DNA from: Burkholderiales bacterium | Lineage (GTDB): Bacteria > Pseudomonadota > Gammaproteobacteria > Burkholderiales > Burkholderiaceae_C | Assembly (NCBI GenBank): GCA_016213205.1 | Contig: JACRAZ010000069.1 | Location: 1-64,000 of the forward strand | Reading direction: 5' to 3' | DNA: 64,000 bases | In this document: piece by piece, positions 16,368-24,768 of the stretch | Layout: every line of letters begins with the position of its first letter | Numbering within the stretch: the first letter of the stretch is position 1 | Notes under the pieces: model-generated | Database searches by the model: none | Seen by the model: only the letters and a program-made list of their open reading frames with translations | What the model was told of the DNA's origin: nothing | Position numbers and translations under genes: made by a program

Positions 16368-17339
16368 ATGACCCTTGCCCGCACCCTGCTCGCCGCCGCC
16401 GCCGCGGCACTGGCCTGGAGCAGCACCGCCCAGGCGGCCGAGTTCCGCTCGGCCGACGTGCACAACGCCGACGACTACCCCACCGTGGCCGCCGTCAAGC
16501 ACATGAGCGAGCTGCTGGCCAAGGCCAGCGGTGGCAAGCACAGGATCAAGGTCTTCAACAAGGGTGCGCTCGGCACCGAGAAGGAGACCATCGACCAGGT
16601 GAAGATCGGTGCGCTGGACCTCACCCGCGTGAACATCAGCCCGATGAACGCGATCTGCGCCAAGACCCTGGTGCCGACGATGCCCTTCCTGTTCCGCTCG
16701 GTGGAGCACATGCGCCGCGCGCTCGACGGCCCGGCCGGCGAGGAAATCCTGAAGAGCTGCGAAGACCAGGGTTTCATCGGCCTGGCCTTCTACGACAGCG
16801 GCGCGCGCTCGATCTACGGCAACAAGCCGGTGAAGACCGTGGCCGATGCCAAGGGCATGAAGATCCGCGTGCAGCAAAGCGACCTGTGGGTGGCGCTGGT
16901 CGGCGCGATGGGCGCGAACGCGACGCCCATGCCCATCGGCGAGGTGTACACCGGCCTGAAGACACGGCTCATCGATGCGGCCGAGAACAACATCCCCAGC
17001 TACGACGGCTTCAAGCACTTCGAGGCGGTGAAGTTCTACTCGAAGACCGAGCACTCGATGGCCCCCGAGCTGCTGCTGATGAGCAAGCTGGTGTGGGACA
17101 AGCTGCCGAAAGCCGAGCAGGACATGATCCGCGCCGCGGCCAAGGAATCGGTGGCCTTCCAGCGCAAGAAGTGGGACGAGCAGGAGGCCAAGTCGCTGGC
17201 CGTCGTGAAGGCCGGCGGGGCCGAGGTGATCGAGGTCGACAAGGCCTCGTTCCAGGCCGTGATGGGCCCGGTGTACGACAAGTTCATGACCACGCCCGAC
17301 CTCAAGCGCCTGGTCAAGGCGGTGCAGGACACCAAGTGA
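16368..17339 (+). CDS. TRAP transporter solute-binding protein (DctP family)
   Basis: Periplasmic binding protein, 323 aa, with a Sec signal peptide cut near AQAAE (about residue 23). It shows the DctP-family core [29 protein letters not shown] and [18 protein letters not shown]; the Arg and Asn of these blocks bind the ligand carboxylate in the family. GGAGG lies 6 nt before the ATG. Placed directly after udh and before the two TRAP membrane subunits, it most likely binds galacturonate or glucuronate. The ligand is inferred from context, since sugar-acid TRAP binding proteins cannot be separated by eye. Confidence 0.9.
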   Translation: MTLARTLLAAAAAALAWSSTAQAAEFRSADVHNADDYPTVAAVKHMSELLAKASGGKHRIKVFNKGALGTEKETIDQVKIGALDLTRVNISPMNAICAKTLVPTMPFLFRSVEHMRRALDGPAGEEILKSCEDQGFIGLAFYDSGARSIYGNKPVKTVADAKGMKIRVQQSDLWVALVGAMGANATPMPIGEVYTGLKTRLIDAAENNIPSYDGFKHFEAVKFYSKTEHSMAPELLLMSKLVWDKLPKAEQDMIRAAAKESVAFQRKKWDEQEAKSLAVVKAGGAEVIEVDKASFQAVMGPVYDKFMTTPDLKRLVKAVQDTK

Positions 17340-17830
17340 AGGCCTTCACCCGGCTCTGCGCGGCGCTGTCGAAGGCCGCGCTGATGCTGGCCATCGCGGG
17401 CCTGGTGGCGCTGATCCTGTGCGTGCAGTTCCAGGTGGTGGGGCGCTACGTGTTCAACGACACGCCCACCTGGGCCGAGGCGCTGGCGCTGCTGCTGGTG
17501 CTGTACGTCACCGCGCTGGGCGTGGCGGTGGGGGTGCGTGATGCCGGCCACATCGGCCTGGAATCCTTGATCGGGCTGCTGCCCGATGCGTGGCGGCGCC
17601 GCTTCGAGCTGCTGGTGCATGGGCTGGTGGCCGTGTTCGGCGCCTTGATGGCGCAGGCCGGCTGGCTGTGGGCCACGATGAAGTGGGGCCAGAAGAAGCC
17701 GATGCTGGGCGTGCCCGAGGGCCTGGACTACCTGCCGCTGGTAATCGGCGGTGCGCTGATCGTGCTGTTCTCGCTGGAACACATCGTCGCGCTGTGGCGC
17801 GGCCAAGTGGTGACGCCGGCATGGAACTGA
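17336..17830 (+). CDS. TRAP transporter small permease (DctQ family)
   Basis: Small membrane subunit of the TRAP transporter, 164 aa, four hydrophobic segments ([79 protein letters not shown]). The conserved [16 protein letters not shown] block of DctQ proteins is present. The start is a GTG that overlaps the stop of the binding-protein gene (GTGA, 4 nt); the same frame is open upstream but only as antisense-like sequence. It overlaps the large permease by 10 nt. The three genes are evidently translated as a unit. Confidence 0.9.
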   Translation: MKAFTRLCAALSKAALMLAIAGLVALILCVQFQVVGRYVFNDTPTWAEALALLLVLYVTALGVAVGVRDAGHIGLESLIGLLPDAWRRRFELLVHGLVAVFGALMAQAGWLWATMKWGQKKPMLGVPEGLDYLPLVIGGALIVLFSLEHIVALWRGQVVTPAWN

Positions 17831-19113
17831 CCGTGCTCTGCCTGAGCTTCACGCTGCTGCTGCTGGTGGGCGTGCCGGTGGCGTTTTCGATCGGGCTGGC
17901 CTCGGTGGCCACCATCCTGGCCGCCGGCCTGCCGGTGGCCATCGTGTTCCAGAAGATGGTCGGCGGCATGCAGGTGTTCTCGTTCCTCGCGATCCCGTTC
18001 TTCATCTTCGCCGGCGAGCTGATGCTGCACGGGGGCATCGCCGACCGCATCGTGCGCCTGGCCAACAGCCTGGTGGGCCATGTGCGCGGCGGGCTGGGCA
18101 TGAGCAACGTGATCGGCTGCACCCTGTTCGGTGGCGTGGCCGGCTCGCCGCTGGCCGATGTGTCGGCCATGGGCTCGGTGATGATCCCGCTGATGAAGAA
18201 GGAGGGCTACCACGCCGACTACGCGGTGAACGTCACCACCCACGCCTCGCTGGTGGGCGCGCTGATGCCCACCTCGCACAACCTGATCATCTTCACGCTG
18301 GCCACCGCGGGCATCGCCTCGGTCAGCGTGTTCAGCCTGATCCTCGCGGGCCTGATCCCGGCGCTGATCCTCACGCTGTGCAACCTGGGCGCGGCCTACG
18401 GCGTGGCGGTGAAGCGCGGCTACCCCACGCATGGCGCCTTCCCCGGCTGGGGCGTGGTGTTCGCGGCCTTCCTCGCCGCGCTGCCGGGGCTGCTGGTGGT
18501 GGTGATCATCCTGGCCGGCATCCTCTCGGGCGTGTTCACCGCCACCGAATCGGCCGCCACCGCGGTGTTCTGGGCGCTGCTGATCACCGTGTTCGTCTAC
18601 CGCACGCTGAGCTGGCAGCATTTCCTCAAAGCCTGCGCCAAGGCCTGCAAGACCACCGGCGTGGTGCTGCTGTTGATCGGCATCAGCGCGGCCTTCGGCT
18701 ACTTCATGGCGCTGTACGAGGTGCCACAGAAGACCGGCGCGCTGATGCAGGCCATCACCACCCAGCCCTGGCTGATCTTCCTGATGGTGAACGTGCTGCT
18801 GTTCCTGCTGGGCACCTTCCTGGACATGGCGGCCACCATCCTGATCTGCACGCCGATCTTCCTGCCCATCTGCCAGCAGTACGGCATGGACCCGGTGCAG
18901 TTCGGCATCATGCTGCTGATCAACTGCGCGCTGGGGCTGAACACGCCGCCGGTGGGCACCACGCAGTTCGTGGGCTGCGCCATTGGCGGGATCTCGGTGG
19001 GCGAGGTGATGCGCTCGATCCTGCCGTTCTACGGCGCGCTCACGCTGACGATGATGCTGGTGACCTACGTGCCCGCGTTCTCGCTGTGGCTGCCGGGCCT
19101 GCTCGGCAAGTGA
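17821..19113 (+). CDS. TRAP transporter large permease (DctM family)
   Basis: Large membrane subunit, 430 aa, about twelve membrane segments. It drives sodium-coupled uptake together with DctQ and DctP. Family blocks seen: FLAIPFFIFAGELM, GGVAGSPLADVSAMGSVMIPLM, GLNTPPVGTTQFV. The start MELTVLC at 17821 overlaps the end of dctQ by 10 nt and gives the standard family length; the further open frame upstream lies inside dctQ. The lactonase gene follows after 2 nt, which links this transporter with uronate oxidation rather than with C4-dicarboxylates. Confidence 0.92.
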   Translation: MELTVLCLSFTLLLLVGVPVAFSIGLASVATILAAGLPVAIVFQKMVGGMQVFSFLAIPFFIFAGELMLHGGIADRIVRLANSLVGHVRGGLGMSNVIGCTLFGGVAGSPLADVSAMGSVMIPLMKKEGYHADYAVNVTTHASLVGALMPTSHNLIIFTLATAGIASVSVFSLILAGLIPALILTLCNLGAAYGVAVKRGYPTHGAFPGWGVVFAAFLAALPGLLVVVIILAGILSGVFTATESAATAVFWALLITVFVYRTLSWQHFLKACAKACKTTGVVLLLIGISAAFGYFMALYEVPQKTGALMQAITTQPWLIFLMVNVLLFLLGTFLDMAATILICTPIFLPICQQYGMDPVQFGIMLLINCALGLNTPPVGTTQFVGCAIGGISVGEVMRSILPFYGALTLTMMLVTYVPAFSLWLPGLLGK

Positions 19114-19115
19114 GC

Positions 19116-20084
19116 ATGGACGCGGGCCCCGCCTTCGCCTTCCAGCCCAGCCAGCGCACCCCCGACCCGCGCGTCGAGGTGCTGGACGAACGCTTCCGCG
19201 CGCTGCGCCTGTTCAGCGCCACGGTGGAGCAGCTGGCCAGCGGCCTGCGCTGGGCCGAGGGGCCGGTGTGGTTCGGCGACGGGCGCTTCCTGCTCGTCTC
19301 GGACATCCCGAACGACCGCATCCTGCGCTGGGACGAATGCTCGGGCCAGACCCATGTGTTCCGCGCCCCCTCGCACCACGCCAATGGCCTGGCGCGCGAC
19401 ACGCAGGGCCGGCTGCTCGCCTGCGAGCACGGCACGCGCCGCGTGACCCGCACCGAGCACGATGGCCGCGTCACCGTGCTGGCCGCTCACTTCGAGGGTC
19501 AGCGCCTGAACTCGCCGAACGACATCGTGTGCGCCCGCGACGGCAGCATCTGGTTCACCGACCCGAGCTTCGGCATCGAGGGCTGGTGGGAAGGCGAGCC
19601 AGCCGCCGCCGAGCGGCCGCACGCCGTCTACCGCATCGACGCGCAAAGCGGCCGGCTGGACTGCATGATCGACGACCTGGCCGCGCCCAACGGCCTGGCG
19701 TTCTCGCCCGACGAGTCGGTGCTCTACGTGGTCGAAAGCCGTGCCCGCCCGCAGCGGCGCATCTGGGCCTACGACCGGCGCGGCGGCGCGCTCGTGAACA
19801 AGCGCCTGCAGGTCGAGGCCGGTGGCCCCGGCGCGTTCGACGGCATCGCGGTGGACCGCGACGGGCGCCTGTGGTGCGGCTTCGGCAGCGACGGTTCGGC
19901 CGCGGCCGATGCCCAGGCGCTGGACGGCGTGCGCGTGTTCGATCGCGATGGCGCGCCCATCGGCCACATCCACCTGCCCGAGCGCTGCGCCAACCTGTGC
20001 TTCGGCGGCGCGAAGCGCAACCGCCTGTTCATGGCGGCCAGCCATTCGGTCTACGCGCTGAGCGTCAACACGCAGGGCGCCTGA
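19116..20084 (+). CDS. SMP-30/gluconolactonase-family lactone hydrolase
   Basis: Cytoplasmic six-bladed beta-propeller, 322 aa, of the SMP-30/gluconolactonase/LRE family. Metal-site landmarks are the Glu in LRWAEGPVW, the Asn in RLNSPNDIVC, the Asn in LAAPNGLAFSPDE and the Asp in AFDGIAVDRDG. As the last gene of the udh-TRAP operon (2 nt after dctM), its likely job is to open the galactaro- or glucaro-lactone made by uronate dehydrogenase to the free aldarate. Gluconolactone or pentonolactone activity is possible from sequence alone. It ends 3 nt from the convergent cytochrome c gene. The next enzymes (galactarate/glucarate dehydratases) are not in the window. Confidence 0.85.
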   Translation: MDAGPAFAFQPSQRTPDPRVEVLDERFRALRLFSATVEQLASGLRWAEGPVWFGDGRFLLVSDIPNDRILRWDECSGQTHVFRAPSHHANGLARDTQGRLLACEHGTRRVTRTEHDGRVTVLAAHFEGQRLNSPNDIVCARDGSIWFTDPSFGIEGWWEGEPAAAERPHAVYRIDAQSGRLDCMIDDLAAPNGLAFSPDESVLYVVESRARPQRRIWAYDRRGGALVNKRLQVEAGGPGAFDGIAVDRDGRLWCGFGSDGSAAADAQALDGVRVFDRDGAPIGHIHLPERCANLCFGGAKRNRLFMAASHSVYALSVNTQGA

Positions 20085-20087
20085 GCC

Positions 20088-20594
20088 TCACTCGCCGGTC
20101 TTGGGCGGCGGGCCGGGAAACTGCACCACCGGGCCACGCGCCTGCACGCCGGGCGGCAAGGCGGCCGGCGCCGGCTCGCCCGCCGGGCCCAGCGTGCGCA
20201 CGAAGGCATACAGCGCGCGCAGGTCCGGCTCGCTCATCGCGCGCAGCTTGAACCAAGGCATCGGCGGCCGCGTCTGCAGGCCGCGTGCGTACTGCACCCA
20301 TTGGTCGGCGCTCATGGCCTGCAGGCTCAGCCGCAGGTTGCTGGGGTAGGTGGTGCCCCAGGGCCCGCTGGCGCCGAGCAGGCTGCCCGTCAGCCACAGG
20401 CGCTCGGGCACCTGGCCCGCGCGGGGGGCGTAGCCTTCGGTGTGGCAATCGTTGCAGCCGCCGATGACGGCCAGGTAGCGGCCGCGCGCCAGTTCGGCAC
20501 CCGCGTCGTCGGCCGGTGCGGCGCCGGCCGGCAGGAGGCACAGGCCGGCGGCGGATGCGGCGGCGGCCGCCAGCGGCAAGGCAAGTCGTCTCAT
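20088..20594 (-). CDS. secreted monohaem cytochrome c
   Basis: 168-aa periplasmic cytochrome c with a Sec signal (MRRLALPLAAAAASAAG..., cut near AGAAP) and one haem motif CNDCH (Cys47 to His51). Met residues in MSADQW and MPWFK are candidates for the sixth iron ligand. The segment from the haem motif through GPWGTTYPSNLRLS to the tail resembles the small cytochrome subunits that accompany alcohol/aldehyde dehydrogenases. AGGAG lies upstream of the chosen ATG. It is downstream of the histidine-kinase gene on the same strand but has its own 160-bp upstream gap with the palindrome at 20720-20735, so separate control is likely. The electron donor is unknown. Confidence 0.82.
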   Translation of the reverse strand: MRRLALPLAAAAASAAGLCLLPAGAAPADDAGAELARGRYLAVIGGCNDCHTEGYAPRAGQVPERLWLTGSLLGASGPWGTTYPSNLRLSLQAMSADQWVQYARGLQTRPPMPWFKLRAMSEPDLRALYAFVRTLGPAGEPAPAALPPGVQARGPVVQFPGPPPKTGE

Positions 20595-20719
20595 GGCAGG
20601 TCTCCTGGTGAATCCGGCAGGGCCGGAAGTGATGACGTTGGAAGTGAGCGTCATCCACTCACGCCTGCACGATAGATCGTCGGCCACGACTGCGCATCGG
20701 CGCAAGGTGGTGGCCGGTC

Positions 20720-20735
20720 TGCGACCTTGGTCGCA
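20720..20735. promoter_or_regulatory. palindrome TGCGACC-TT-GGTCGCA upstream of cytochrome c
   Basis: A perfect 16-bp inverted repeat between the histidine-kinase stop and the cytochrome c start, about 125 bp before the latter. The same core, CGACC-NN-GGTCG, recurs at 23309-23320 before the response-regulator and P450 genes. Two occurrences at the two ends of one cluster, both in gene-start regions, suggest an operator, most simply for the NarL-type regulator encoded at 22615. Confidence 0.55.
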
Positions 20736-20753
20736 GGGCGTCTGCGCCGTCGG

Positions 20754-22568
20754 TCAGCGTGGCCGCGCCAGCTCGGCGATCGCCGCGCTCAGCGTGGCAC
20801 CGTCCAGCGGCTTGTGCAGCACGCGCAGGCCGTGGCGTGCCGCATCGCCCGCGGCCGCCGCGTCGCCGCTGACGATCAGCGCCGGCAGCCCCGGGCGCAG
20901 CCGCTGCAGGCGCTGCACCAGGCCGATGCCGTCGCCCTGCGGCAGGCGGTGGTCGACCACCGCCACATCGATGCGCATCGCCGGGGCTGCGGCCAGCGCG
21001 AGTGCGTCCTCGATGCTGCACACCGCATGCGCCTGCCAGCCCAGCGTGCGCAGCAGCGTGGCCATCGCGTCCAGGATGCCGGGCTCGTCGTCCACCAGCA
21101 GCACCGCCAGCGCATCCGGCACCGCCGGCGTGGGCGGCGCCGGCGCCAGCGGCAGCGCGATAGCCGGTGGCGCCACCGCCGGCAGCCGCAGCTCGAACAC
21201 CGTGCCGCCGCCCGGCGGGGGCTCGGCCAGCGCCACCTGCGCGCCGATCAGCGCCGCCGTGCGGCGCACGATGGCCAGGCCCAGGCCGAGCCCGCGGCTG
21301 CGGTCGCGCGTGGGGTTGCCCACCTGGAAGAATTCCTCGAACACGCGCTCGCGATCGGCCGGCGCGATGCCGGGCCCGCTGTCGGCCACGCGGATGCACA
21401 GCACGGCCGGCGCCTCGCGCGCGAGCTGCAGCCGCACGGCCCCCTGCTCGGTGAACTTGAATGCGTTGTCCAGCAGGTTGCGCAGGATGCGCATCAGCGG
21501 GTCGGCATCGGTGCGGGCCCAGGGCGCCGCATCGGCGATCTCCACCTGGAAGGCCAGCGCACGCTGGGCCGCGAGCCCGGCAAACTCGGCCTGCAGCTGG
21601 CGCAGCAGCGTGCCGATGTCGGTGTCGGTGGCGGCCACCTTCACGGCGCCGGCATCCAGCCGCGAAATGTCGAGCAAGGCGTCGAGCAGGCCCTGGCTCT
21701 GCGCCAGCGCACGGCCCACGCCCTGGCTCAAGGTGCGCAGCTGCGGGTCGTCGGCGCGCCGGGCCAGCAGTTCCAGCGTGGTGGCGTTGATCGCCAGCGC
21801 ATGCAGCGGCTGCCGCAGGTCGTGGCTCGCCGCGGCGAAGAAGCGGGTGCGTGCCTCGGCCGCGGCCTGTGCGCGGTCGCGTTCGGCCGCCAGCGAGGCG
21901 GCCAGCCGTTCGTTGGCCAGGCCCAGTCGCACCAGGCGCTGCCAGGACAGGTGCTGGTTGTGCAGCGTCATGCCCGCCAGCGGCTGCGCCAGCAGCAGCA
22001 CGGCCACCATGCTCCAGCCCAGCACGCCCCCCTGCAGGCCCCAGCCCAGCAGCAGCGCGATCAGCGGCAGCAGGTTGGCGCTCCAGTAGGCGCGGGGGCG
22101 CCCGGCGGCGGCCATCACCACCGACCAGGCCGAGGCATTGCCCACCAGCGTGAACAGCAGCTTGGCGTTCTCGCTGGTGCCGGCGAAGAACACCGGGATC
22201 AGCGCCGCATGCACCAGGCCGGACATCAGCCACAGGCGGTCGACCTGCCGCAGCCCGGTCGCGGCATCCACCGTCACCCAGCGCTGCAGGCGCCGGCCGG
22301 CCAGCGTGAAACCCACGCGCAGCAGCAGCATCAGCAGCAGCCAGCCGGCGGCCACCTCGGGCCTCAGGCCCACATGCCAGGCGGCCAGCGACCACAGCAC
22401 ATCCAGCGGCGCCAGCGTGACGCTCAGGCGCATGGCCACCAGCACATGGGCCAGGCACTGCGCGTCGATGCGCCGCGCCACCTCGGCTTCGTCGGCGGCG
22501 GACAGGACGGCGCCCGTGTGCACGTTGGCCGGGTCGGGGCCGGTGGCCGGCGCGGCGGTGGCGTCCAT
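20754..22568 (-). CDS. membrane hybrid histidine kinase with C-terminal receiver
   Basis: 604-aa sensor kinase. Residues about 40-205 hold five to six membrane helices with no large periplasmic domain. A coiled linker leads to the HisKA box SHDLRQPLHALA with phospho-acceptor His249. The ATPase domain shows LLDNAFKF, the G1 box ADSGPGIAP and the G2 box RGLGLGLAI. The C-terminal receiver (about 485-604) has VDDEP, phospho-acceptor Asp539 (VDHRLPQGDG) and Lys in LHKPLD. It is downstream of the LuxR-type regulator on the same strand (46-nt gap) and probably its partner. The signal is unknown; with the neighbouring P450 and cytochrome c, a hydrophobic or redox-linked cue is plausible. Confidence 0.88.
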   Translation of the reverse strand: MDATAAPATGPDPANVHTGAVLSAADEAEVARRIDAQCLAHVLVAMRLSVTLAPLDVLWSLAAWHVGLRPEVAAGWLLLMLLLRVGFTLAGRRLQRWVTVDAATGLRQVDRLWLMSGLVHAALIPVFFAGTSENAKLLFTLVGNASAWSVVMAAAGRPRAYWSANLLPLIALLLGWGLQGGVLGWSMVAVLLLAQPLAGMTLHNQHLSWQRLVRLGLANERLAASLAAERDRAQAAAEARTRFFAAASHDLRQPLHALAINATTLELLARRADDPQLRTLSQGVGRALAQSQGLLDALLDISRLDAGAVKVAATDTDIGTLLRQLQAEFAGLAAQRALAFQVEIADAAPWARTDADPLMRILRNLLDNAFKFTEQGAVRLQLAREAPAVLCIRVADSGPGIAPADRERVFEEFFQVGNPTRDRSRGLGLGLAIVRRTAALIGAQVALAEPPPGGGTVFELRLPAVAPPAIALPLAPAPPTPAVPDALAVLLVDDEPGILDAMATLLRTLGWQAHAVCSIEDALALAAAPAMRIDVAVVDHRLPQGDGIGLVQRLQRLRPGLPALIVSGDAAAAGDAARHGLRVLHKPLDGATLSAAIAELARPR

Positions 22569-22614
22569 CGCTCAGCTCAGGCCCGGGGCATGCCAACGCG
22601 TGCTCGGGCCACGC

Positions 22615-23247
22615 TCAGGCCACGCACAGGCCATCGCGCGAGGCCTGGATCGCCGCCTCGGTGCGGTTGCGCACGCCCAGCGTGGCGTAGACGGCGGTAA
22701 GGTGGGTCTTCACCGTGGCCTCGGCGATGCCCAGCTCGCGGGCGATCAGCTTGTTCGGCAATCCGCGCGCGGCGGCCAGGTAGATCTCGCGCTGGCGCGG
22801 TGTCAGCGTGCCGAAGCGTGCGGCCAGCGCGGCACCCGGCGCGCGGGGCTCGGGCAGGCGCGGGCTGTCGGCCGGCAGGTAGATGCGCCCGGCCAGGATG
22901 TGGCCCAGCGCGGCCAGCATCATCTCGGAGCTGTAGGTCTTGGGAATGAAGCCGGCCGCGCCGAGCTCGATGCTGCGCTCGATCAGTGCGCGGCCCTGTT
23001 CGCCCGAGAGCACCACGATGCGTGCAGTGCAGCCCGCTTCGCGCAGGCGCGCGAGCGAGTGGCCGCCGTCCCCTTCGGCCAGGTGCCAATCGAGCAGCAC
23101 CAGCTCGTAGCCGACGAGCTGGTTCATCTGCAGCGCCTGACCCAGCTCGGACGCGGTGTCCACCTGGTGTTCGGGCGCCATCACGCCGAGCAGGTTCTTC
23201 AGGCCCTGCAGGAACATGACATGGTCGTCGACCATCAGGATCTTCAT
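22615..23247 (-). CDS. NarL/FixJ-type response regulator
   Basis: 210-aa cytoplasmic transcription factor: receiver domain (1-120; acidic pair VDDH at 6-9, phospho-acceptor Asp53, Lys in IPKTYSS) followed by a LuxR-type HTH (LTPRQREIYLAAARGLPNK..., KTHLTAVYATLGVRNRTEA). It is followed on the same strand by the hybrid kinase gene, making a two-component pair. It is divergent from the P450 gene, and the 168-bp gap contains the CGACC-AA-GGTCG palindrome, whose twin lies before the cytochrome c gene. It likely activates P450, cytochrome c and its own gene; this is inference from site placement. Confidence 0.9.
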   Translation of the reverse strand: MKILMVDDHVMFLQGLKNLLGVMAPEHQVDTASELGQALQMNQLVGYELVLLDWHLAEGDGGHSLARLREAGCTARIVVLSGEQGRALIERSIELGAAGFIPKTYSSEMMLAALGHILAGRIYLPADSPRLPEPRAPGAALAARFGTLTPRQREIYLAAARGLPNKLIARELGIAEATVKTHLTAVYATLGVRNRTEAAIQASRDGLCVA

Positions 23248-23306
23248 CGGCGGTGCGTGGGGGCCAGCGGCAGCGGCACTCTATGCCGGCGGCGCCGGCC
23301 TGTCAC

Positions 23307-23322
23307 TACGACCAAGGTCGCA
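23307..23322. promoter_or_regulatory. palindrome TACGACC-AA-GGTCGCA between regulator and P450 genes
   Basis: The 12-bp core CGACC-AA-GGTCG (23309-23320) is a perfect inverted repeat and matches the core of the site at 20720-20735. It lies 60 bp upstream of the response-regulator start and about 94 bp upstream of the P450 start, a reasonable distance for an activator of either promoter. Confidence 0.55.
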
Positions 23323-23415
23323 GCCGCGGCCCGACGCCCGGACGATGTGGCCGCCGGCCTGCGCGCCTAAGGTGGCAGGCATCCGGCACCGCCGCCGACA
23401 CAGGAGACACCTGCC

Positions 23416-24768
23416 ATGCAGGACACGACGATGGCGCTCGCCCCGGCGCCCTGGCTCGGCCTGCCCGCGCTGCGCCGCTGGCAGCAGGACATGCTGGGCG
23501 AGCTGACGCGGCTGCAGGCCGAGCAGGGCGACCTGTGCCTGTCGCGCATCGGCCCGCGGCGCGTGGTGGGTGTGTTCGAGCCCGGCCTGGCCCGCGCGCT
23601 GCTGGTCGAGCACGCGGACCGGCTCGAACGCTGGGACCGCGTGCCCCGGGTGATGGCGCGCTACCACGGCGCGCGCAGCCTGCTGGTGAGCGAAGGCGAG
23701 GCCTGGCGGCGCCTGCGCCACGGCCTGACACCGGCCCTCGCGCCGCGGGCCCTGGCCCCGCTGGGCGAGGGCATCGCGCAGCTCGCGCAGGACGCGATCC
23801 GCGGCGCGCAGGCCGACGATGCGGCGCAGGCCGCCATCGACATCGACCGCCTGTTCACCCGCCTGACGATGCGCATCATCGACCGCACGCTGTTCGGCCC
23901 CTGCGTGGGCGCGCTGCCACCGCACGCCGAACCGCCCTGGGACGCCGTGTCGCAGGCGGTGCGCCTGCTGGCCGGCGACGCGATGCGCGCGCTGTTCCGC
24001 CCCTGGCGGCGGCCGCGCTGGTGGCCGGGGCGTGCCGCGGCGGCAGCGCGGCAGGCCCAGCACCTGGTGGACGCCACCGTGCAGGCAGGCCTGGACCGCT
24101 GGGCGCGCGCGCCGGACGCCGCCCCGCTGCTGGCCTTGCTGCCGCCGGCCGAGCGGCTGGACAACGCACGCTCGCTGTTCCTGGCCGGCCACGACACCAC
24201 CGCGATCAGCCTCGCGTGGTGGACGCTGCTGATGGCGCACCACCGCAGCGCCGTGGACCGGGCCCGCGCCGAGCTGCAGCAGGTGCTGGGCGGCCGCCCG
24301 CCCACCGCCGCCGACCTGCCGGCGCTGCCCTGGCTGGGCGCCACGCTGAAGGAGGCGCTGCGCCTGTACCCGCCGGTGCCGGTGCTGCCGATGCGGCGCG
24401 TGACGCAGGCGCTGGCGATGGGCACAGTGCGGCTGCCGGCCGGCACGCTGCTGCGCATAGCGCCCTGGGTGTTGCAGCGCGATGCACGCTGGTGGCCGCA
24501 GCCCGAGGCCTTCCAGCCCGAGCGCTTCCTGGACGGGGCGCCGCTGGCACCTCGGGGCGCCTGGATGCCCTTCGGCGCAGGGCCCCGCGTGTGCATCGGC
24601 CAGCACCTGGCGCTGCTGGAGATGGGCCTGGTCGGCGCCGTGCTGCTGCAATGCGGCGTGCCCGAGCCGCCCCCGGGGTCGGGCATGCCGCCAGCGGTGC
24701 TGAATGTCACGCTGCGGCCGCAGGAGCCGCTGCGGGTGCGGCTGCGGGCGGACGGCGCTATGCCGTGA
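23416..24768 (+). CDS. cytochrome P450
   Basis: 450-aa soluble haem monooxygenase. Diagnostic elements: I-helix oxygen-activation motif AGHDTT (257-262), K-helix Glu313-x-x-Arg316 (LKEALRLYPP), a PERF-like QPERFLDG, and the haem-ligand loop FGAGPRVCIG with Cys393. The protein looks complete. P450s of this shape hydroxylate fatty acids, terpenes or other hydrophobic compounds; no redox partner (ferredoxin or reductase) is adjacent. It is divergent from a two-component regulator with a shared palindrome, and its stop codon overlaps the convergent aldo/keto reductase gene by 11 nt. The substrate is not deducible. Confidence 0.93.
   Translation: MQDTTMALAPAPWLGLPALRRWQQDMLGELTRLQAEQGDLCLSRIGPRRVVGVFEPGLARALLVEHADRLERWDRVPRVMARYHGARSLLVSEGEAWRRLRHGLTPALAPRALAPLGEGIAQLAQDAIRGAQADDAAQAAIDIDRLFTRLTMRIIDRTLFGPCVGALPPHAEPPWDAVSQAVRLLAGDAMRALFRPWRRPRWWPGRAAAAARQAQHLVDATVQAGLDRWARAPDAAPLLALLPPAERLDNARSLFLAGHDTTAISLAWWTLLMAHHRSAVDRARAELQQVLGGRPPTAADLPALPWLGATLKEALRLYPPVPVLPMRRVTQALAMGTVRLPAGTLLRIAPWVLQRDARWWPQPEAFQPERFLDGAPLAPRGAWMPFGAGPRVCIGQHLALLEMGLVGAVLLQCGVPEPPPGSGMPPAVLNVTLRPQEPLRVRLRADGAMP

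Noticed and set aside
20727..22700. Long + strand open frame opposite the hybrid histidine kinase
   Set aside because: Arg/Gln/His-rich with no motif, while the minus strand carries intact HisKA, ATPase and receiver motifs.
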